Shown piece by piece: positions 23,645 through 35,699 of a stretch of 64,000 nt of DNA; the first letter of the stretch is position 1; each line of letters opens with the position of its first letter. The notes beneath the pieces were generated by a model that saw nothing but the letters and a program-made list of their open reading frames with translations, was not told the origin of the DNA and searched no databases. The stretch spans positions 38,655-102,654 of the forward strand of contig JAVTVY010025014.1 in the NCBI GenBank assembly GCA_036873755.1, given 5' to 3'. A program made the position numbers and the translations under genes. This stretch comes from Hanleya hanleyi. Taxonomy: Eukaryota > Mollusca > Polyplacophora > Lepidopleurida > Hanleyidae.

Positions 23645-24314
23645 AATTCTACATGTAATAATTTCAAGATTTCTATATGTGGACACCGTGGATGTCTCAC
23701 GTGTCCACTCTTTAATACTTCAGCGTCATTTAGTTCCGCGTTAACTGGTAACTCATATTCTGTAAACTCGTATGTTGATCTTAGTTGTTCTACTACAAAC
23801 TCTATTTATTTAGTTTCCTGTAAGAAGTGTGGTCAACAGTATGTTGGCAAGACCACCCAAAGACTCCATCTTATATGGTCACAGGAAATCCGTTAGGAAA
23901 AAGCAATTGCTTATAGGTAAGCATTTTTCTGGACCCGACCATGGCTGGGACAACTTTAGTATTCAGATCATAGACGTCATCTATCCATCTACCAAGGATT
24001 CCCCCTTTGGATTTGAGAGAAAAATCCGAGAGCGGGAACTATTCTGGATGCTAGAACTTGGATCAGTGTTTCCGTATGGTTTAAATGATAATGTTAGTGG
24101 TTTCGGCAATGTTACAAACCGCCGTTCAATTATATCCAATATTACCCAGCTATTTAAACCCCATCAACGGAGACATCGCAGCCATGGTTGGAGAAAGTTT
24201 AATAGTGCGATGATTCACGATCATATCACTTTAAATTACTTAGTGGGTTTAACTAACACACCCAATAGTACACATAGCTTACGTACAGTTCTGTATGCGT
24301 TACCTATCATATAA
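23645..24314 (+). pseudogene. Naiad N-terminal GIY-YIG endonuclease region
   Basis: In the first frame (open from 23645), a Cys cluster, CGHRGCLTC (23678-23704), precedes the nuclease signature: SIY at 23801-23809 and YVG at 23840-23848 stand for GIY and YIG, with CKKC at 23819-23830 between them. The two Cys, with downstream His residues (GHRKS and KHFSGPDH), form the CCHH zinc-binding set typical of PLE nucleases. A one-base shift at about 23860-23870 moves the His part, and residues such as KIRERELFWMLELGS, into another frame, which stays open from 23829 to a TAA at 24312-24314. The nuclease would nick target DNA to prime reverse transcription. Upstream, a TAG at 23642-23644 and earlier breaks disrupt the N-terminus. 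Confidence 0.8.
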
Positions 24315-26367
24315 TCATATAGGCAGAGATATACAACAATCTGCGCCCTCAGGAAATATAATACCACCCAAAATCTCTAAAGTATGTCAAGATATAGCGT
24401 ATTTTCGGTTGTATCGTCCAGTGAACATAATCGAAACATCCCAAGATCGGCTTTTCTTGAAACTCAACTACTTAGATAAAGGACTGGACATTATTAATTT
24501 ACCTCGAATCCTGAATGATCCAGAGGTACGCAATACTGTACCAAACTATTTTAAGTTCACAGAACCTCCTTGCATTTCATATAAGTATACTAAATCTATA
24601 GCCACCAAAATATTCAATTACTCTAATGCTGTCAAGGAGTTTGACTGGAACTTATACACGTCGGGGGGCTATAGTTGTGATTGTGAATCGTCGAACTTTA
24701 TCTATACACCATGCAAACATGTTGTGACTGGTGACATTGATGTGGTGAGTGATAAGGACCTAAGATTACTCCTGATGAAGGGACCTAAATACAGAGAGCC
24801 GAGAAATATAAATCTGAAGGCCGACCAGAAGATAGTCGTGTCTGCTTTGGAACAGTACGTTATTCATTGGTCTAAGCGAGAAAAAGTTGAGCCTACAGTA
24901 CTCGATGATTGGCTGGACCTCACCAAGAGCAAGGTCGTTGAAACAATCCGCCATATTGACAGAAGTACCCTTCCCCAAGCAAAACAAGTACTGAGAAGCC
25001 CCAATTCGCAAGAAGTTCTAGCAAATCTCCAGAGTAAATTCGTCATAGTCCCAGCAGACAAAGCTCCAAATAATATAATATTCATATGTAAATATTACTA
25101 TTACCAGGTCCTGGTTGAAAAATTGAGTGTAAAAATATCGTCATCAAATACGTCTACTTACTGTCAAACTGCATTTACTCTGGAAGATATATTTAACAAT
25201 CACAAAACGTTTCTCAAGGAAAGAGGTATTTGTCTTCCAACCAGACATAACGATATACCAAAAGAATACTGGACTCCCAAAATGCATAAGTCACCATACA
25301 AAGCTAGATTCATAGCTGGTTCTAGAAGCTGCACCACCAAGCTTCTTTCAACCCTGTTGACGAGGGCCCTTCAGGAGGTAAAAGCATTTTGGGAAAGGTA
25401 TTGCGCCACTATTTCTAAAAACTCTGGCGTTGAATGTATGTGGATATTGAAAAACTCAAAATGTCTTACAGAAGAACTTGATGCTAAAGGTCACATACCG
25501 TACAGACATGTATCTACATGGGATTTCTCGACTCTCTATACCACAATCCCTCATCAGGACCTTATTGACCGTCTAAGTTCATTAATAGTATCTGTGTTCA
25601 AGAAAACTGATCGTAGCTATATTAATGTCGGAAGCCATAAAGCATTCTTTAGCTCTACTACATACAAGAGATATCATTCATGGAATGTTTCTTTGTTTAT
25701 AGAGTTGCTTGAATTTCTCATTAAAAATATCTATGTGAAATTTGGCAACACAATATATCAACAGCATATAGGTATTCCAATGGGTACTAATTGTGCACCC
25801 CTATTGGCTGACCTATATCTGTTCTCTTATGAATATGACTATATGCAGGCGCTTTCAAAAACCGATCCATTCAAAGCCCGTTCCTTCTCATTCACCAAAC
25901 GCTATATAGACGATCTTCTCGCTGTGGATAATCACTATATAAATGACGCAGTGAAGGATATATATCCACCTTCACTGGATTTGAAGGAAACTACAGATAA
26001 CCCTACAGGCACATCGTATTTAGACCTATATCTCTATAAAAATGAAGCGGGCCTTCTCTCTCGTCGACTGTATGACAAAAGAGATGATTACAATTTCGAC
26101 ATCGTAAACTATCCCTTTCTGGACAGTAATATTCCAGTGGGTCCTGCATAGGGCGTATACATATCACGCCTAGTAGCATTTGCTAGATCCTGTGCTAAAT
26201 GTGACGATTTTAATCAACGTCACAAAACATTGTTGCAGAAACTTATAAAACAGGGCTACACCACCAAGCGCCTCCACTCAAAGTTTCTCAAATTTGGCGA
26301 TACATATCGCATGCTGATAGCAAAATACGAGCGTAGCGTGCAAGATCTAAGGCGTTACGTTTCGTAA
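24295..26367 (+). pseudogene. Naiad linker and reverse transcriptase
   Basis: The frame opens at 24295 and runs 618 codons. Linker: YSCDC with the CxC motif (residues 128-130), PCKHVV, then MKGPKYREP (161-169). RT: FVIVPADKAPNN (249-260), WTPKMHKSPYKARFIAGS (326-343), motif A TWDFSTLYTTIPH (408-420, catalytic Asp410), motif B GIPMGTNCAP (493-502) and motif C YIDD (537-540). The long stretch between motifs A and B fits the expanded finger/palm organisation reported for this clade. An amber TAG at 26149-26151 falls where related elements have Tyr before Gly-Val-Tyr; beyond it the same frame continues 71 codons through the thumb (ISRLVAFARSCAKC) to TAA at 26365-26367. This frame is offset from the nuclease frame, so a second shift lies near 24295-24314. 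All catalytic Asp residues remain, suggesting fairly recent loss of activity. Confidence 0.88.
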
Positions 26368-26769
26368 CTTGTGTCTAATTCCGCTTAACCCGGGGCTAGG
26401 GCCGTATGAACCCATGTACTTCAAGATCCTCATGGTACTCATATGAACAGTCACAATCAAAGCGTGACTGAGATACATCATTCTTTAGATGACGACTTTA
26501 CAACGAATATTATGGATTGAGAATACTGATCAGCGATACGGATTTGATATTTTTGGAACATCATGATGTCTTGCCGGCATCATTGAAAACTGTTGACCGC
26601 TTCTCTCTTGCAGGAAACAAGCCTATGTTTATGTATACTATGATTATCTTTTTGAATTTGGTGCTAATACTGTTATATGGAATATGGAATAGGTTTTTGG
26701 ATTATGGACGCGGATATTCTCTAATGGACGACAGCTGAATTATGAATGACGGACCAGACGCTTGTAATG
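26368..26769 (+). other. Naiad 3' UTR and terminus
   Basis: After the final stop, words such as ccgcttaacccggggctagg, gtgactgagatacatc, gcgatacggatttgatattt, cttctctcttgcagg and gaatgacgga..cttgtaatg are shared in the same order with the truncated minus copy (17104-17640). That defines the UTR and the probable 3' end. In the minus copy the gtgactgagatacatc unit is multiplied six-fold. Confidence 0.8.
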
Positions 26770-26774
26770 TTGCA

Positions 26775-27315
26775 CTGGTCTATAAACCGACTCCGAGAGG
26801 ACAAGACCGGTATATATGTATGTGAAGGTGTTTCTGGAGGCCTCATATACGTTAGAAGTAACCAGACCAAGGGCCCCGCCAGCACCCTTTCTTGAAAGAT
26901 CAAAATTTCGAAATTCGTCCAGACATAGACCAAGTTAAACGTATTTGTTGACAAGTTTGGCATTTGAAAAGCGTTGGCGTGATCTACGTGCGCTAAACGC
27001 TCTAAAGTTAATCACATTCATTTGATTAATACCACATTGAGTTGATAATACATCTGACATGCTTTGAAGGTTCTTTTTTATTTTCTGTGCAAAAATGACG
27101 TCAGCATACAACAGAATAATAATAAAGGTGGTCTTCTATATGTACAACACAAGGTCTTTGCTAATTTCACCTACATCATTTACGAACATGTTGAAAAGTA
27201 ACGGCGACAACACACAACCCTGCTCCACACCACAACCTACATCAAATACATCGGTGCATATTCCATTAAACCTAACACAACTCTGGATATCTTGATATCT
27301 GGCACTTAAAACATT
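26775..27315 (-). pseudogene. Non-LTR retrotransposon (LINE) RT fragment
   Basis: Minus-strand translation shows SCVRFNGICTDVFDVG, then GVEQGCVLSPLLFNMFVND (GVEQGC at 27214-27231), the RT motif that precedes the active site. It is followed by LLYADV (27097-27114), where LINE RTs have YADD, so the second catalytic Asp is changed to Val. Further on, NKYV.LG and RNTFTYIYRSC match the order of the thumb region in jockey/I-like elements. At least three stops and shifts interrupt it, and both ends are truncated. Its 3' side abuts the Naiad terminus within a few bases, suggesting one inserted beside or into the other. Confidence 0.75.
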
Positions 27316-28670
27316 TCAACATCCTACCACCAATATCCTACCACATCAAGCTAGTTTGGAGAAGACGAAATTGCCCCAAAAAAAATCAAAGGCCTATGTG
27401 TTCCAGGGGTCCAGGAAAAGGGGAAAAAAATAATTCAAATTTTGCAAATTCTGAACATGTTAACAGTCTTTACATATTTTGCTTAAAAAATTGAGAAAGA
27501 ATCATTTGTTCTATTTTGTTATTGAAATATTAAAACATTAAAAACTAATTAAAATTAAAAAACATCTTTAGATTGTGCTATTGTGGATACTTTTCTTACT
27601 TTGCTATTTGAGAACATTTTAAGACTTATGATATTTTACTTTTATACTTTGCTATTTTAAAAGTTAGATTGGCCAACATGTTCAGACTTGTACTATTGTA
27701 CTTTACTTTGCAAAATATGAAAATAAAAGAACCAACGAAAAAATAAGAATTTTTTTCCTTACTTTTTTCCCCTGAAATTTATTCATTTGTTAAAATTTTC
27801 TTTTACATGTATTTGTTCGATCAACTCAAAAATATATAGTTGTGGGCTCGTGTCCACTTTTGGAATAAGCCCTTTGGACTCTTGTTCATAAGGGCTCCTG
27901 TCCTAAGGACTCGTGTCCTATTGGGCCCCTGTCCTTACGGACTTCTGTCTAGAGACTTAATCAGCTTTTGCTCAATTAAATTTCAATAAATAAACTCACA
28001 CACAAAAATAGGTATTTTTATTCTGGAGCTGTTCATTCAGGCAATTAGAATTTTGTCATAATTGTGATATTCTGATAACCATATCTGAATTCAATTGAAG
28101 CAATTTGTGGACCTTTATTCTTCCAATTCCCTCTCTAATAACATTTAAATATCTTATCAAAAATATTTCAAATTCCAGATTCTTACAATACAGTATTCAG
28201 ACCGAGAAAACGTGCCTACTTTTTCTTTATTTCGTCATGGAAATCATTTTATGGTTGTTAAAAGTGCAATTATTAGAATAAATCCGAAAACGCCACTCAG
28301 GTGGGACATAAGACCTTTTAAATGACTTATATTCCAATGAAATCTACGGAAGTTTCAATATTATTTGTTAAACAGTTTAGCTAAAGTTAATTCAAGATTA
28401 ACTGATCACCATACAGATAAACACGCGTCGGTCACCTGCACTGCTCGCCGACTAATTCATTCTAAACTAGGTATCTCCAGAGGTCTTATGTGACAGCTCA
28501 ATTTATAAGCTTAATTTTCGCAAAAACGAAATTTATTTTATCATTTTTCTCGCCAACCTATGGTGAAGATTTTTTTCTCGAATTTTAGAAGCCTGTTAGG
28601 GATCTTGTACTCGTAAGGAAATCGAAACGTGAGACAACTGTTTATGACTTGCGTTTGTTCTGTTCTCTAT
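27316..28670. other. AT-rich unassigned DNA
   Basis: Very AT-rich sequence without a gene. At 27.84-27.96 kb a few degenerate units of ggactcgtgtcc / gggctcctgtcc recur every 15-20 bases, a tiny old tandem repeat. Nothing else was recognised. Confidence 0.55.
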
Positions 28671-30104
28671 TTAATAGTAATGGTATGATAGATGGTCTAT
28701 AGCAGAATAGTAATGGTATGATAGATGATCTATAGCAGAATAGTAATGGTGTGATAGATGGTCTATAGCAGAATAGTAATGGTATGATAGATGGTCTATA
28801 GCAGAATAGTAATGGTATGATAGATGGTCTATAGCAGAATAGTAATGGTATGATAGATGGTCTATAGCAGAATAGTAATGGTATGATAGATGGTCTATAG
28901 CAGAATAGTAATGGTATGATAGATGGTCTATAGCAGAACAGTAATGGTATGATAGATGGTCTATAGCAGAACAGTAATGGTATGATAGATGGTCTATAGC
29001 AGAACAGTAATGGTATGATAGATGGTCTATAGCAGAACAGTAATGGTATGATAGATGGTCTATAGCAGAATAGTAATGGTATGATAGATGGTCTATAGCA
29101 GAATAGTAATGGTATGATAGATGGTCTATAGCAGAACAGTAATGGTATGATAGATGGTCTATAGCAGAATAGTAATGGTATGATAGATGGTCTATAGCAG
29201 AATAGTAATGGTATGATAGATGGTCAATAGCAGAATAGTAATGGTATGATAGATGGTCTATAGCAGAATAGTAATGGTATGATAGATGGTCTATAGCAGA
29301 ACAGTAATGGTATGATAGATGGTCTATAGCAGAACAGTAATGGTATGATAGATGGTCTATAGCAGAATAGTAATGGTATGATAGATGGTCTATAGCAGAA
29401 CAGTAATGGTATGATAGATGGTCTATAGCAGAACAGTAATGGTATGATAGATGGTCTATAGCAGAACAGTAATGGTATGATAGATGGTCTATAGCAGAAC
29501 AGTAATGGTATGATAGATGGTCTATAGCAGAATAGTAATGGTATGATAGATGGTCTATAGCAGAATAGTAATGGTATGATAGATGGTCTATAGCAGAATA
29601 GTAATGGTATGATAGATGGTCTATAGCGGAATAGTAATGGTATGATAGATGGTCTATAGCAGAATAGTAATGGTATGATAGATGGTCTATAGCGGAATAG
29701 TAATGGTATGATAGATGGTCTATAGCAGAATAGTAATGGTATGATAGATGGTCTATAGCAGAATAGTAATGGTATGATAGATGGTCTATAGCAGAACAGT
29801 AATGGTATGATAGATGGTCTATAGCAGAACAGTAATGGTATGATAGATGGTCTATAGCAGAATAGTAATGGTATGATAGATGGTCTATAGCAGAATAGTA
29901 ATGGTATGATAGATGGTCTATAGCAGAATAGTAATGGTATGATAGATGGTCTATAGCAGAATAGTAATGGTATGATAGATGGTCTATAGCAGAATAGTAA
30001 TGGTATGATAGATGGTCTATAGCAGAATAGTTATGGTATGATAGATGGTCTATAGCAGAATAGTAATGGTATGATAGATGGTCTATAGCAGAATAGTAAT
30101 GGTA
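28671..30104 (+). repeat. 33-bp minisatellite, about 43 copies
   Basis: Head-to-tail 33-bp units, each with tagtaatggtatgatagatg followed by gtctatagcagaa. Most copies differ only by T or C in gaa(t/c)ag; rare variants include gcggaa (two copies), tggtcaatag (one) and tggtgtga (one). Because the unit is 11 codons, the minus strand stays open for 487 codons with a Ser-Tyr-His-Tyr-Tyr-Ser-Ala-Ile-Asp-His-Leu period. The common T/C variant swaps Tyr for Cys, so there is no sign that the peptide is preserved. I treat it as non-coding. Confidence 0.95.
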
Positions 30105-30505
30105 AGTCCACAAGTTTGCGTGGATGGATCTCATGATATAGCTGTATTGAAGCTGATGCTGAGCTACTGTGAGTGTTTTGTTTAGCTGCTATTGAGTTCC
30201 ATTTTAATACTTGTATTACTTTTATTTCAGCATTCGATCATTCGTTTTCCGTTCAACGTGGGAGTGCATGTCACGCTATCGCTTAAAATGATAAAAGATA
30301 TATTTGATTCGCTTGTACCAACTGACAACTTCATATATTACTTTTTAAATAAAATTAATGACCAGGAAACATAGATTGCATTCCAGTGTTAAAAAATTAA
30401 ATGCTATCAAACACTGTCGAAAATGCTGTATCAACGCCTATGCTGAAAGTATGAGAATATTAAAGAACAATGTTGTCTATCTAATTTAGATTACCATATG
30501 ATGAT
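30105..30505. other. Unassigned DNA
   Basis: Unique-looking sequence between the 33-bp array and the inverted Naiad 3' end. A 60-codon plus-strand open frame at 30192-30374 starts with a hydrophobic run but has no other support. Confidence 0.5.
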
Positions 30506-30510
30506 CGAAT

Positions 30511-30890
30511 GAATTACAACACATATAAGGGAAGTGGGAAGAGGTGCCGACATACTGACTGCGTCACATGACTTCACAGAATAGTCTTCTAGTTAACCTA
30601 TTCTAAAGCACATACCAAGAATCTAACGATTCGTGATATGTGTTGTATCTCAGGTACGCTTTTATTGTACCTGTTCATGTGGCAACGTGGATGATATGAC
30701 CACACGGCCCCTAGCACCGGCATAAGCGGTATTAGATAGAAATCTAGAGAGCTATGATGGAAATGCTCTGACAACTCGTTTATTGGTAATTGGTGAGCTG
30801 TTTCGCTGTGACAACTCGTACATTGGAGATTGGTGAGCTGTATCGTCGTCAGATGTAAATGACGGCATTTAACACAAAAGACTAGTCTGC
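30511..30890 (-). mobile_element. Naiad subfamily B 3' end, inverted
   Basis: The minus strand begins with an RT-thumb remnant, then ctaataccgcttatgccgg, a block with gtgtggtcatatcatcc, gcgtacctgagatacaacac and aatcgttagattcttgg, and ends in cacctcttcccacttc. This parallels the main Naiad 3' end (ccgcttaacccggggctagg, gtgactgagatacatc) with many substitutions, so it is a related subfamily. It is nearly identical, in inverse orientation, to 35742-36184. A stretch of about 50 bp with gagctgt and gacaactcgt is duplicated inside it (30765-30840). Confidence 0.75.
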
Positions 30891-32336
30891 AAGGCCCGAT
30901 GTCGACCCAGCATCAACTTCCCACAAATGCCAACATATATCAAAGACCAAAAGGTCTGTACAGGGGGCGGAAGTCTGACAAAACTAAACCCAAAGGCATC
31001 CCAATTAACTCTAAGAGATTCATGGAGTTTGGGACTGTTCTCTATTAACGATCACATCGCTTATGATTAACTTTCATTTGATTAAAGTATACTGGATATT
31101 AATGAGATTTGAAGAGAGAAATATCATGCTGTTGACCGTATCTGTCTTTTGAGTAATATATATTTATTTGCAAGTATAGATTCATTTTACACTATACTGT
31201 TGTACTGGTGGTTTCAAAAAGAAAAATCTCACGATTATCTGCACAGGAACGGACCACAGCTGATCAATAATGGCTCACTTACTCGACTTCATATTTGCGC
31301 ATTTATAATGGGAACTTGAAGTTTTCTCTCGCTTTTCAAGTATTTCCTGGGATTTATGTTCGGGAAGTCGACATTTCAATTCAGTAGTCAGTAGAAAATA
31401 TAAAGTAATAAATACAGAATAATGAGCGTCCTATTCGGCCAGGCTAAATATTTCGCAAGGTACTAAAGTAATAAATACAAGAAAAAATGTATTTTTCTAC
31501 CAGTCAATATGCATCGGCGAGCAACTGCTTCTCTGGCGGCGTTCAACATTACCAGATTACCGAAATGAAAACAAAGAATATAGCCTTACCTGGAAAGATT
31601 CACCTCTATCAAATAGATAATGCATTTGATGCCTATTGATGTGATAGGAGAAATCAATTGTATTTCTTTAACAAAGTATTTGGAATTTTCCAGTTAAATG
31701 AACAAATGTATCATATACATATACTTTCCTCGATGAAGACAAAAGAAACGTGCTAGCTACCCGATCAACAATGGCGTCTAAGTAGGCGATAACAGTTAAT
31801 ATTCTAGTTGTTTATAGGCTATGTTTAATAAAACCTCTTACTACCTCTTGATGGGGGTGCTGATGTAATTTTAACAAGCGCAATTTAAATTTCTTCCATT
31901 CCGACATGACCCCCTGAAAGCTTTCCGCACTTGTCTCAAGAGGATTCCGTCTACCATATAACAATAGTCTCGACACAGTCAACCATATAACAATAGTCTC
32001 GGCACCAAACCTACAATTAGTAGAATAGTTCATAGTTATCTAACGGTTAAATTACAGTCTTAACACATTGACACGGAGACGGTAGTCGGATAAACATAAC
32101 AATATATCACAAGAATTGATCAACATTTATGTTATTATAGACCAGTCGGCATCACTGAATAGTACAATCTACTGGGGTCACGATCCGTATACAGCAACTA
32201 TTTGCAGAGGTTTGTTCAGCCCAAAAGTGCGTTTGAAATCGAGACCTATTAAATGCGCCAAATTAGCCTACAGTTATCTCGACACTCTCGAACAACAAAA
32301 ATCAATAATCGTCAATAGATGTAAATATTGAATGTA

Positions 32337-32395
32337 GATTACAAGCGTCTAATCCATCGTTCATAATTCAGCCGTCGTCCATCAAAGAATATCAA
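32337..32395 (-). mobile_element. Solo Naiad-type 3' terminus
   Basis: The minus strand reads attctttgatggacgacgg, ctgaattatgaacgatgg, then gacgcttgtaat. This matches the last 45-50 bases of the plus-strand Naiad (26722-26769) with few differences. The rest of the 3' UTR is not obvious next to it. Confidence 0.55.
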
Positions 32396-33004
32396 TCAAG
32401 CGCAATATTACAAGGTTTGATGTCGTGACCTTGCTTTGCATTCAGAAATATATGTCTGATGTCTAAATAATATAGAGCTAATATAGCCGAATTATGTTTC
32501 GCATACTTATATAATCATTTACATACCATGGTAAAATCATGACCATTATATATGTAATACTACTATAAACCTATACTCGTATGATTATTTGGTGTAGAAA
32601 CAGAAGGGGCAAGGAGGGAAAAGGAGGTGGTGCTTCAAGGCGATCCGTACCAGGACGTGGCGAGAACAGGGGGCGTTAGGGACTTTTGCAGCCCCTCAAA
32701 GGCGACAAACTAGTATAACATTATTATGCCCTGATCAAAAAATCAAAAGCAGCCTTTTTTTCGAGAACCCGTGATTTCCTTCTTCTTGTCTTCGCAGATT
32801 TCTTAAAATAGGCATGATAGAAGTTCCTTCAGAGCTTCACCGTAGTCCATAACTGTTGTATGGTACGACACCTTTCCATGATTACCTGATGCATGATACG
32901 ATTTTCCAGAGTGTTCAGAACGAACAACACGTCTGGATACATCTGTAATGGCTTCTTCGTTATGTGCAGCGTGTAATTGATCAGTGCCAGGTCCGAATAC
33001 ATCT

Positions 33005-33190
33005 TCAAGCGACAAATATCCGACATTCAATATCCAGTTTTCTTTTCAACCATATTCGCAACACAGAATTCGCTTCAAATTTCAATCAGGCATGAAATAA
33101 ATATGTATAAGCATTAATATGTCTAAGCACAAGCTAACTTCATGCAAGGGAGAAGCTGTTAACAGTCCCAGAAGCCGCCACAGCATCTTC
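33005..33190 (-). mobile_element. Possible diverged Naiad 3' end
   Basis: Minus-strand words gactgttaacagcttctccc, cttgcatgaagttagc and ggatattgaatgtcgg occur in the order of cttctctcttgcagg ... ggatattctc in the Naiad 3' UTR. Divergence is high and the alignment by eye is uncertain. Confidence 0.35.
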
Positions 33191-35699
33191 CTATCTACGA
33201 CCATTTGTTACCTGTAAGATATAGCCTAAATTACAGGGGCAATGGGAACAGCACAGCGATTGCGTTATGTCAAATCTCACAGTAGGAAATATTTGATTAT
33301 TCGAACCATGTGAATGTCCCTTGATTACTGGGAGGCGCACTCCTGGGAGACGCACCGCTACTGCCAGACGCACCGGCTGCGGCGCTGCAGTTATCCCCTT
33401 CTCAACCATGTAGTGTCTTGTGAGTAAAGCTCCCTTACTCCGTTTGCCAGCCGCTCGGGACTAAAGTGAAGGTTGTAGTTTTTGTGTGGAAACCTTAGCC
33501 AGTCTCAGCACATTTTCCTCCATCCCTCGGCTGTCCGATATAGTTGGTTTGTAGTATTGGATTATTATATAATACGATACTCAAACCCGATAACATCTCC
33601 TTCATGAAATAGGTTTTGCTTGAAGTATATACATTATCGTGATCCTGTAATTAGGTCGGATACTCGTGCCTCTATATAGACGATATTTCTTACGAGATTG
33701 AGTGGTGATCACTTTATTATCTCTGGTACTACCTTCTCCATGTCTTCGTACAAAGGCTTTGACGTAAGATTAGATAATTCGCCACTGATGTGTATATTTT
33801 TGTTTTTCAACATATGGAATACCCACATCGTTTTTCAGTTTCCCGTCGACCCATCCATCTTCATTACCAAGGGGTGTTCAGGAGTCATATTCATGGCTAT
33901 ACCATGGAGATATTCATAGGGATAACTGACAATGCGCTTTTCGCGGTCACGAATTTATATTGCGTGTATACCTTTCTTGAGAAACTAAAGTGGCGTATAT
34001 GACTTCCAATCCCATATATTTAGACCAGCTCGTCTACTTTCCGCATTCGTGTCGTAAGAATTATACCGGAAAGAATTCCGGTATAACGAGTCGATACCTT
34101 TTCTGATCAGATGACGTCCATACTGATCAAATGTACACTGTATTTGATCGTCCATGAAATCAACGATTTAATTTTATTTCAAATTCGATCAGATATTTCA
34201 AAGAGCTCATCTGTTTACCAGGCTTGATAAGTTTACTGAAAGGTGTCCTCAGATGGAAATTTCTGACAAAACCCTAATCTGGTATTTGGAGGCTTGATCC
34301 ATCCTTGTTTTGCGGTACCAGCGTTCAGTTCTTTCCATACGAGAGCTTCTTTCGATTTGTTGACACCCGAAAGACTTTTGTTTCGCAGTGAGTTATGTGG
34401 ACGGCGGTTGCAATTATTTCCCACTTTAGATACGCTTTCACCACTATATTTCATTACTCGCTTCCTTGATAACTACGAAGAAACTTAACTTTCTCCTGTT
34501 CTGCTGCTGACTGGGAAGCGAAATGGCATCATTGCATTCGGATGCGTTCGGTATCATGAAGATCGGCATTTGAACGTATATCTGACAGGCTTTAGTAAGC
34601 TCTGAGTTTCCTGATCACTCAAACAGTGACTCGGATTCTTCAACATCACAATATATTCCTTCAACGAGGAATGTAATTCAGAAGAGCCGGTAGAAATGAT
34701 AGGCGTTTTGAAAACAATATGAATTGGAGCGATATGCAAGAGAAAAATTGACGACGTCTGGTGACTAAAAAGCAACCATATGACTCTTTGATAAGTGTTT
34801 TCCGGCTGTCTCTTATATACGAAGTGTGGATAAAGAAGGCAGTTTAACCTCTGTCCTCACATACAGATATTTCGTCGTGGTCGGTTCTAAGGCTTTCGTG
34901 TCACCCAGAATCACGTGTAACCACGATCTTTCGGAGCTATCAAGCTGATGTTTCCTATCAAGAGTTTATTCGATCATTCGATAGGACATGATCTATGGTG
35001 AATAGCACTACAATTTCACGTACACGTTGATGTTGTATAGATGTTGTTGAAAGACGTCTTCATGCCTCACTCCATTTTGTATATGCAATATGCAGTATTG
35101 CCAATCCAGTATTCCCTCATGTAATGGGAGAACCAGCTCCTGTGGCGGTATCTTCGTCTTCATATTAGGATTGAGGTGCTGGTCAATTCCCTGTAACTAC
35201 GAGGTAAAACACTTAAAAGGCCTGGGTTAATGTAAGATTTAAAAACAATCCTGTATCATGGCTCCATAGGAATGCGATCTACTCCCTTAATATTCCTAGT
35301 CAGTGTGACTAAGAGGCTAATTTGGTGAACAAATTGCAACGAGTGTGGCGTAACGTGAGAGTCAAAAGTCAAAACACACACACTGTGACATTATATTGCT
35401 ACTGTTGCTTAGGTAGGACCAGCTAATTATTTGACCACAACTGATGTAAGAGATAAATTGTGATCCAAATTTTTAGTAGTTAAATTTGAATCAGAAAAAA
35501 GTTCCCAAACAAATTCCCAGAATAATTCCCATCCATAGAGATAGTTTGTGACCAAGGCGGCCTACACACATAATATATCTATGCAAAATCAGAGATATAG
35601 AGATTGACCAGATAGGAAGCTCCATGTTATATCCCATGGACATCACGTCAGCGGCACATGGACCTACAACGCACACAAGACGCGTCGCACTTGAGTCAC

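Larger units (their letters stand above)
23310..26769 (+). mobile_element. Naiad-type Penelope-like element, nearly full length
   Basis: The element order is GIY-YIG endonuclease, a linker with a CxC motif, reverse transcriptase, then a 3' UTR. This permuted order, with an N-terminal endonuclease and a CDC linker motif, is the published hallmark of Naiad elements (Craig and colleagues, 2021), whereas canonical PLEs have the endonuclease C-terminal. Coding similarity starts near 23310 with decayed N-terminal sequence, and the 3' terminus is placed at about 26769 by comparison with the minus-strand copy ending at 17104. A minus-strand LINE fragment begins within a few bases. Both catalytic domains are recognisable, but the reading frame is broken. 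Confidence 0.85.
30891..35699. other. Mostly unassigned DNA between inverted Naiad ends
   Basis: No gene was recognised over 4.8 kb. Possible Naiad termini at 32337-32395 and 33005-33190 are listed separately. A 20-base word, accatataacaatagtctcg, occurs twice around 31956-32004. A perfect 11-bp inverted repeat (ttataccggaa / ttccggtataa, 4-base loop) lies near 34062-34087. Open frames are all under 80 codons. Confidence 0.5.

Noticed and set aside
32803..33030. Two overlapping minus-strand frames of 65 and 75 codons
   Set aside because: No motif, and the same DNA partly overlaps a possible Naiad 3' end; no support for a gene.
34062..34087. 11-bp perfect hairpin as a transcription terminator
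   Set aside because: It lacks a U tract and intrinsic terminators of this kind are a bacterial feature; probably a chance palindrome.
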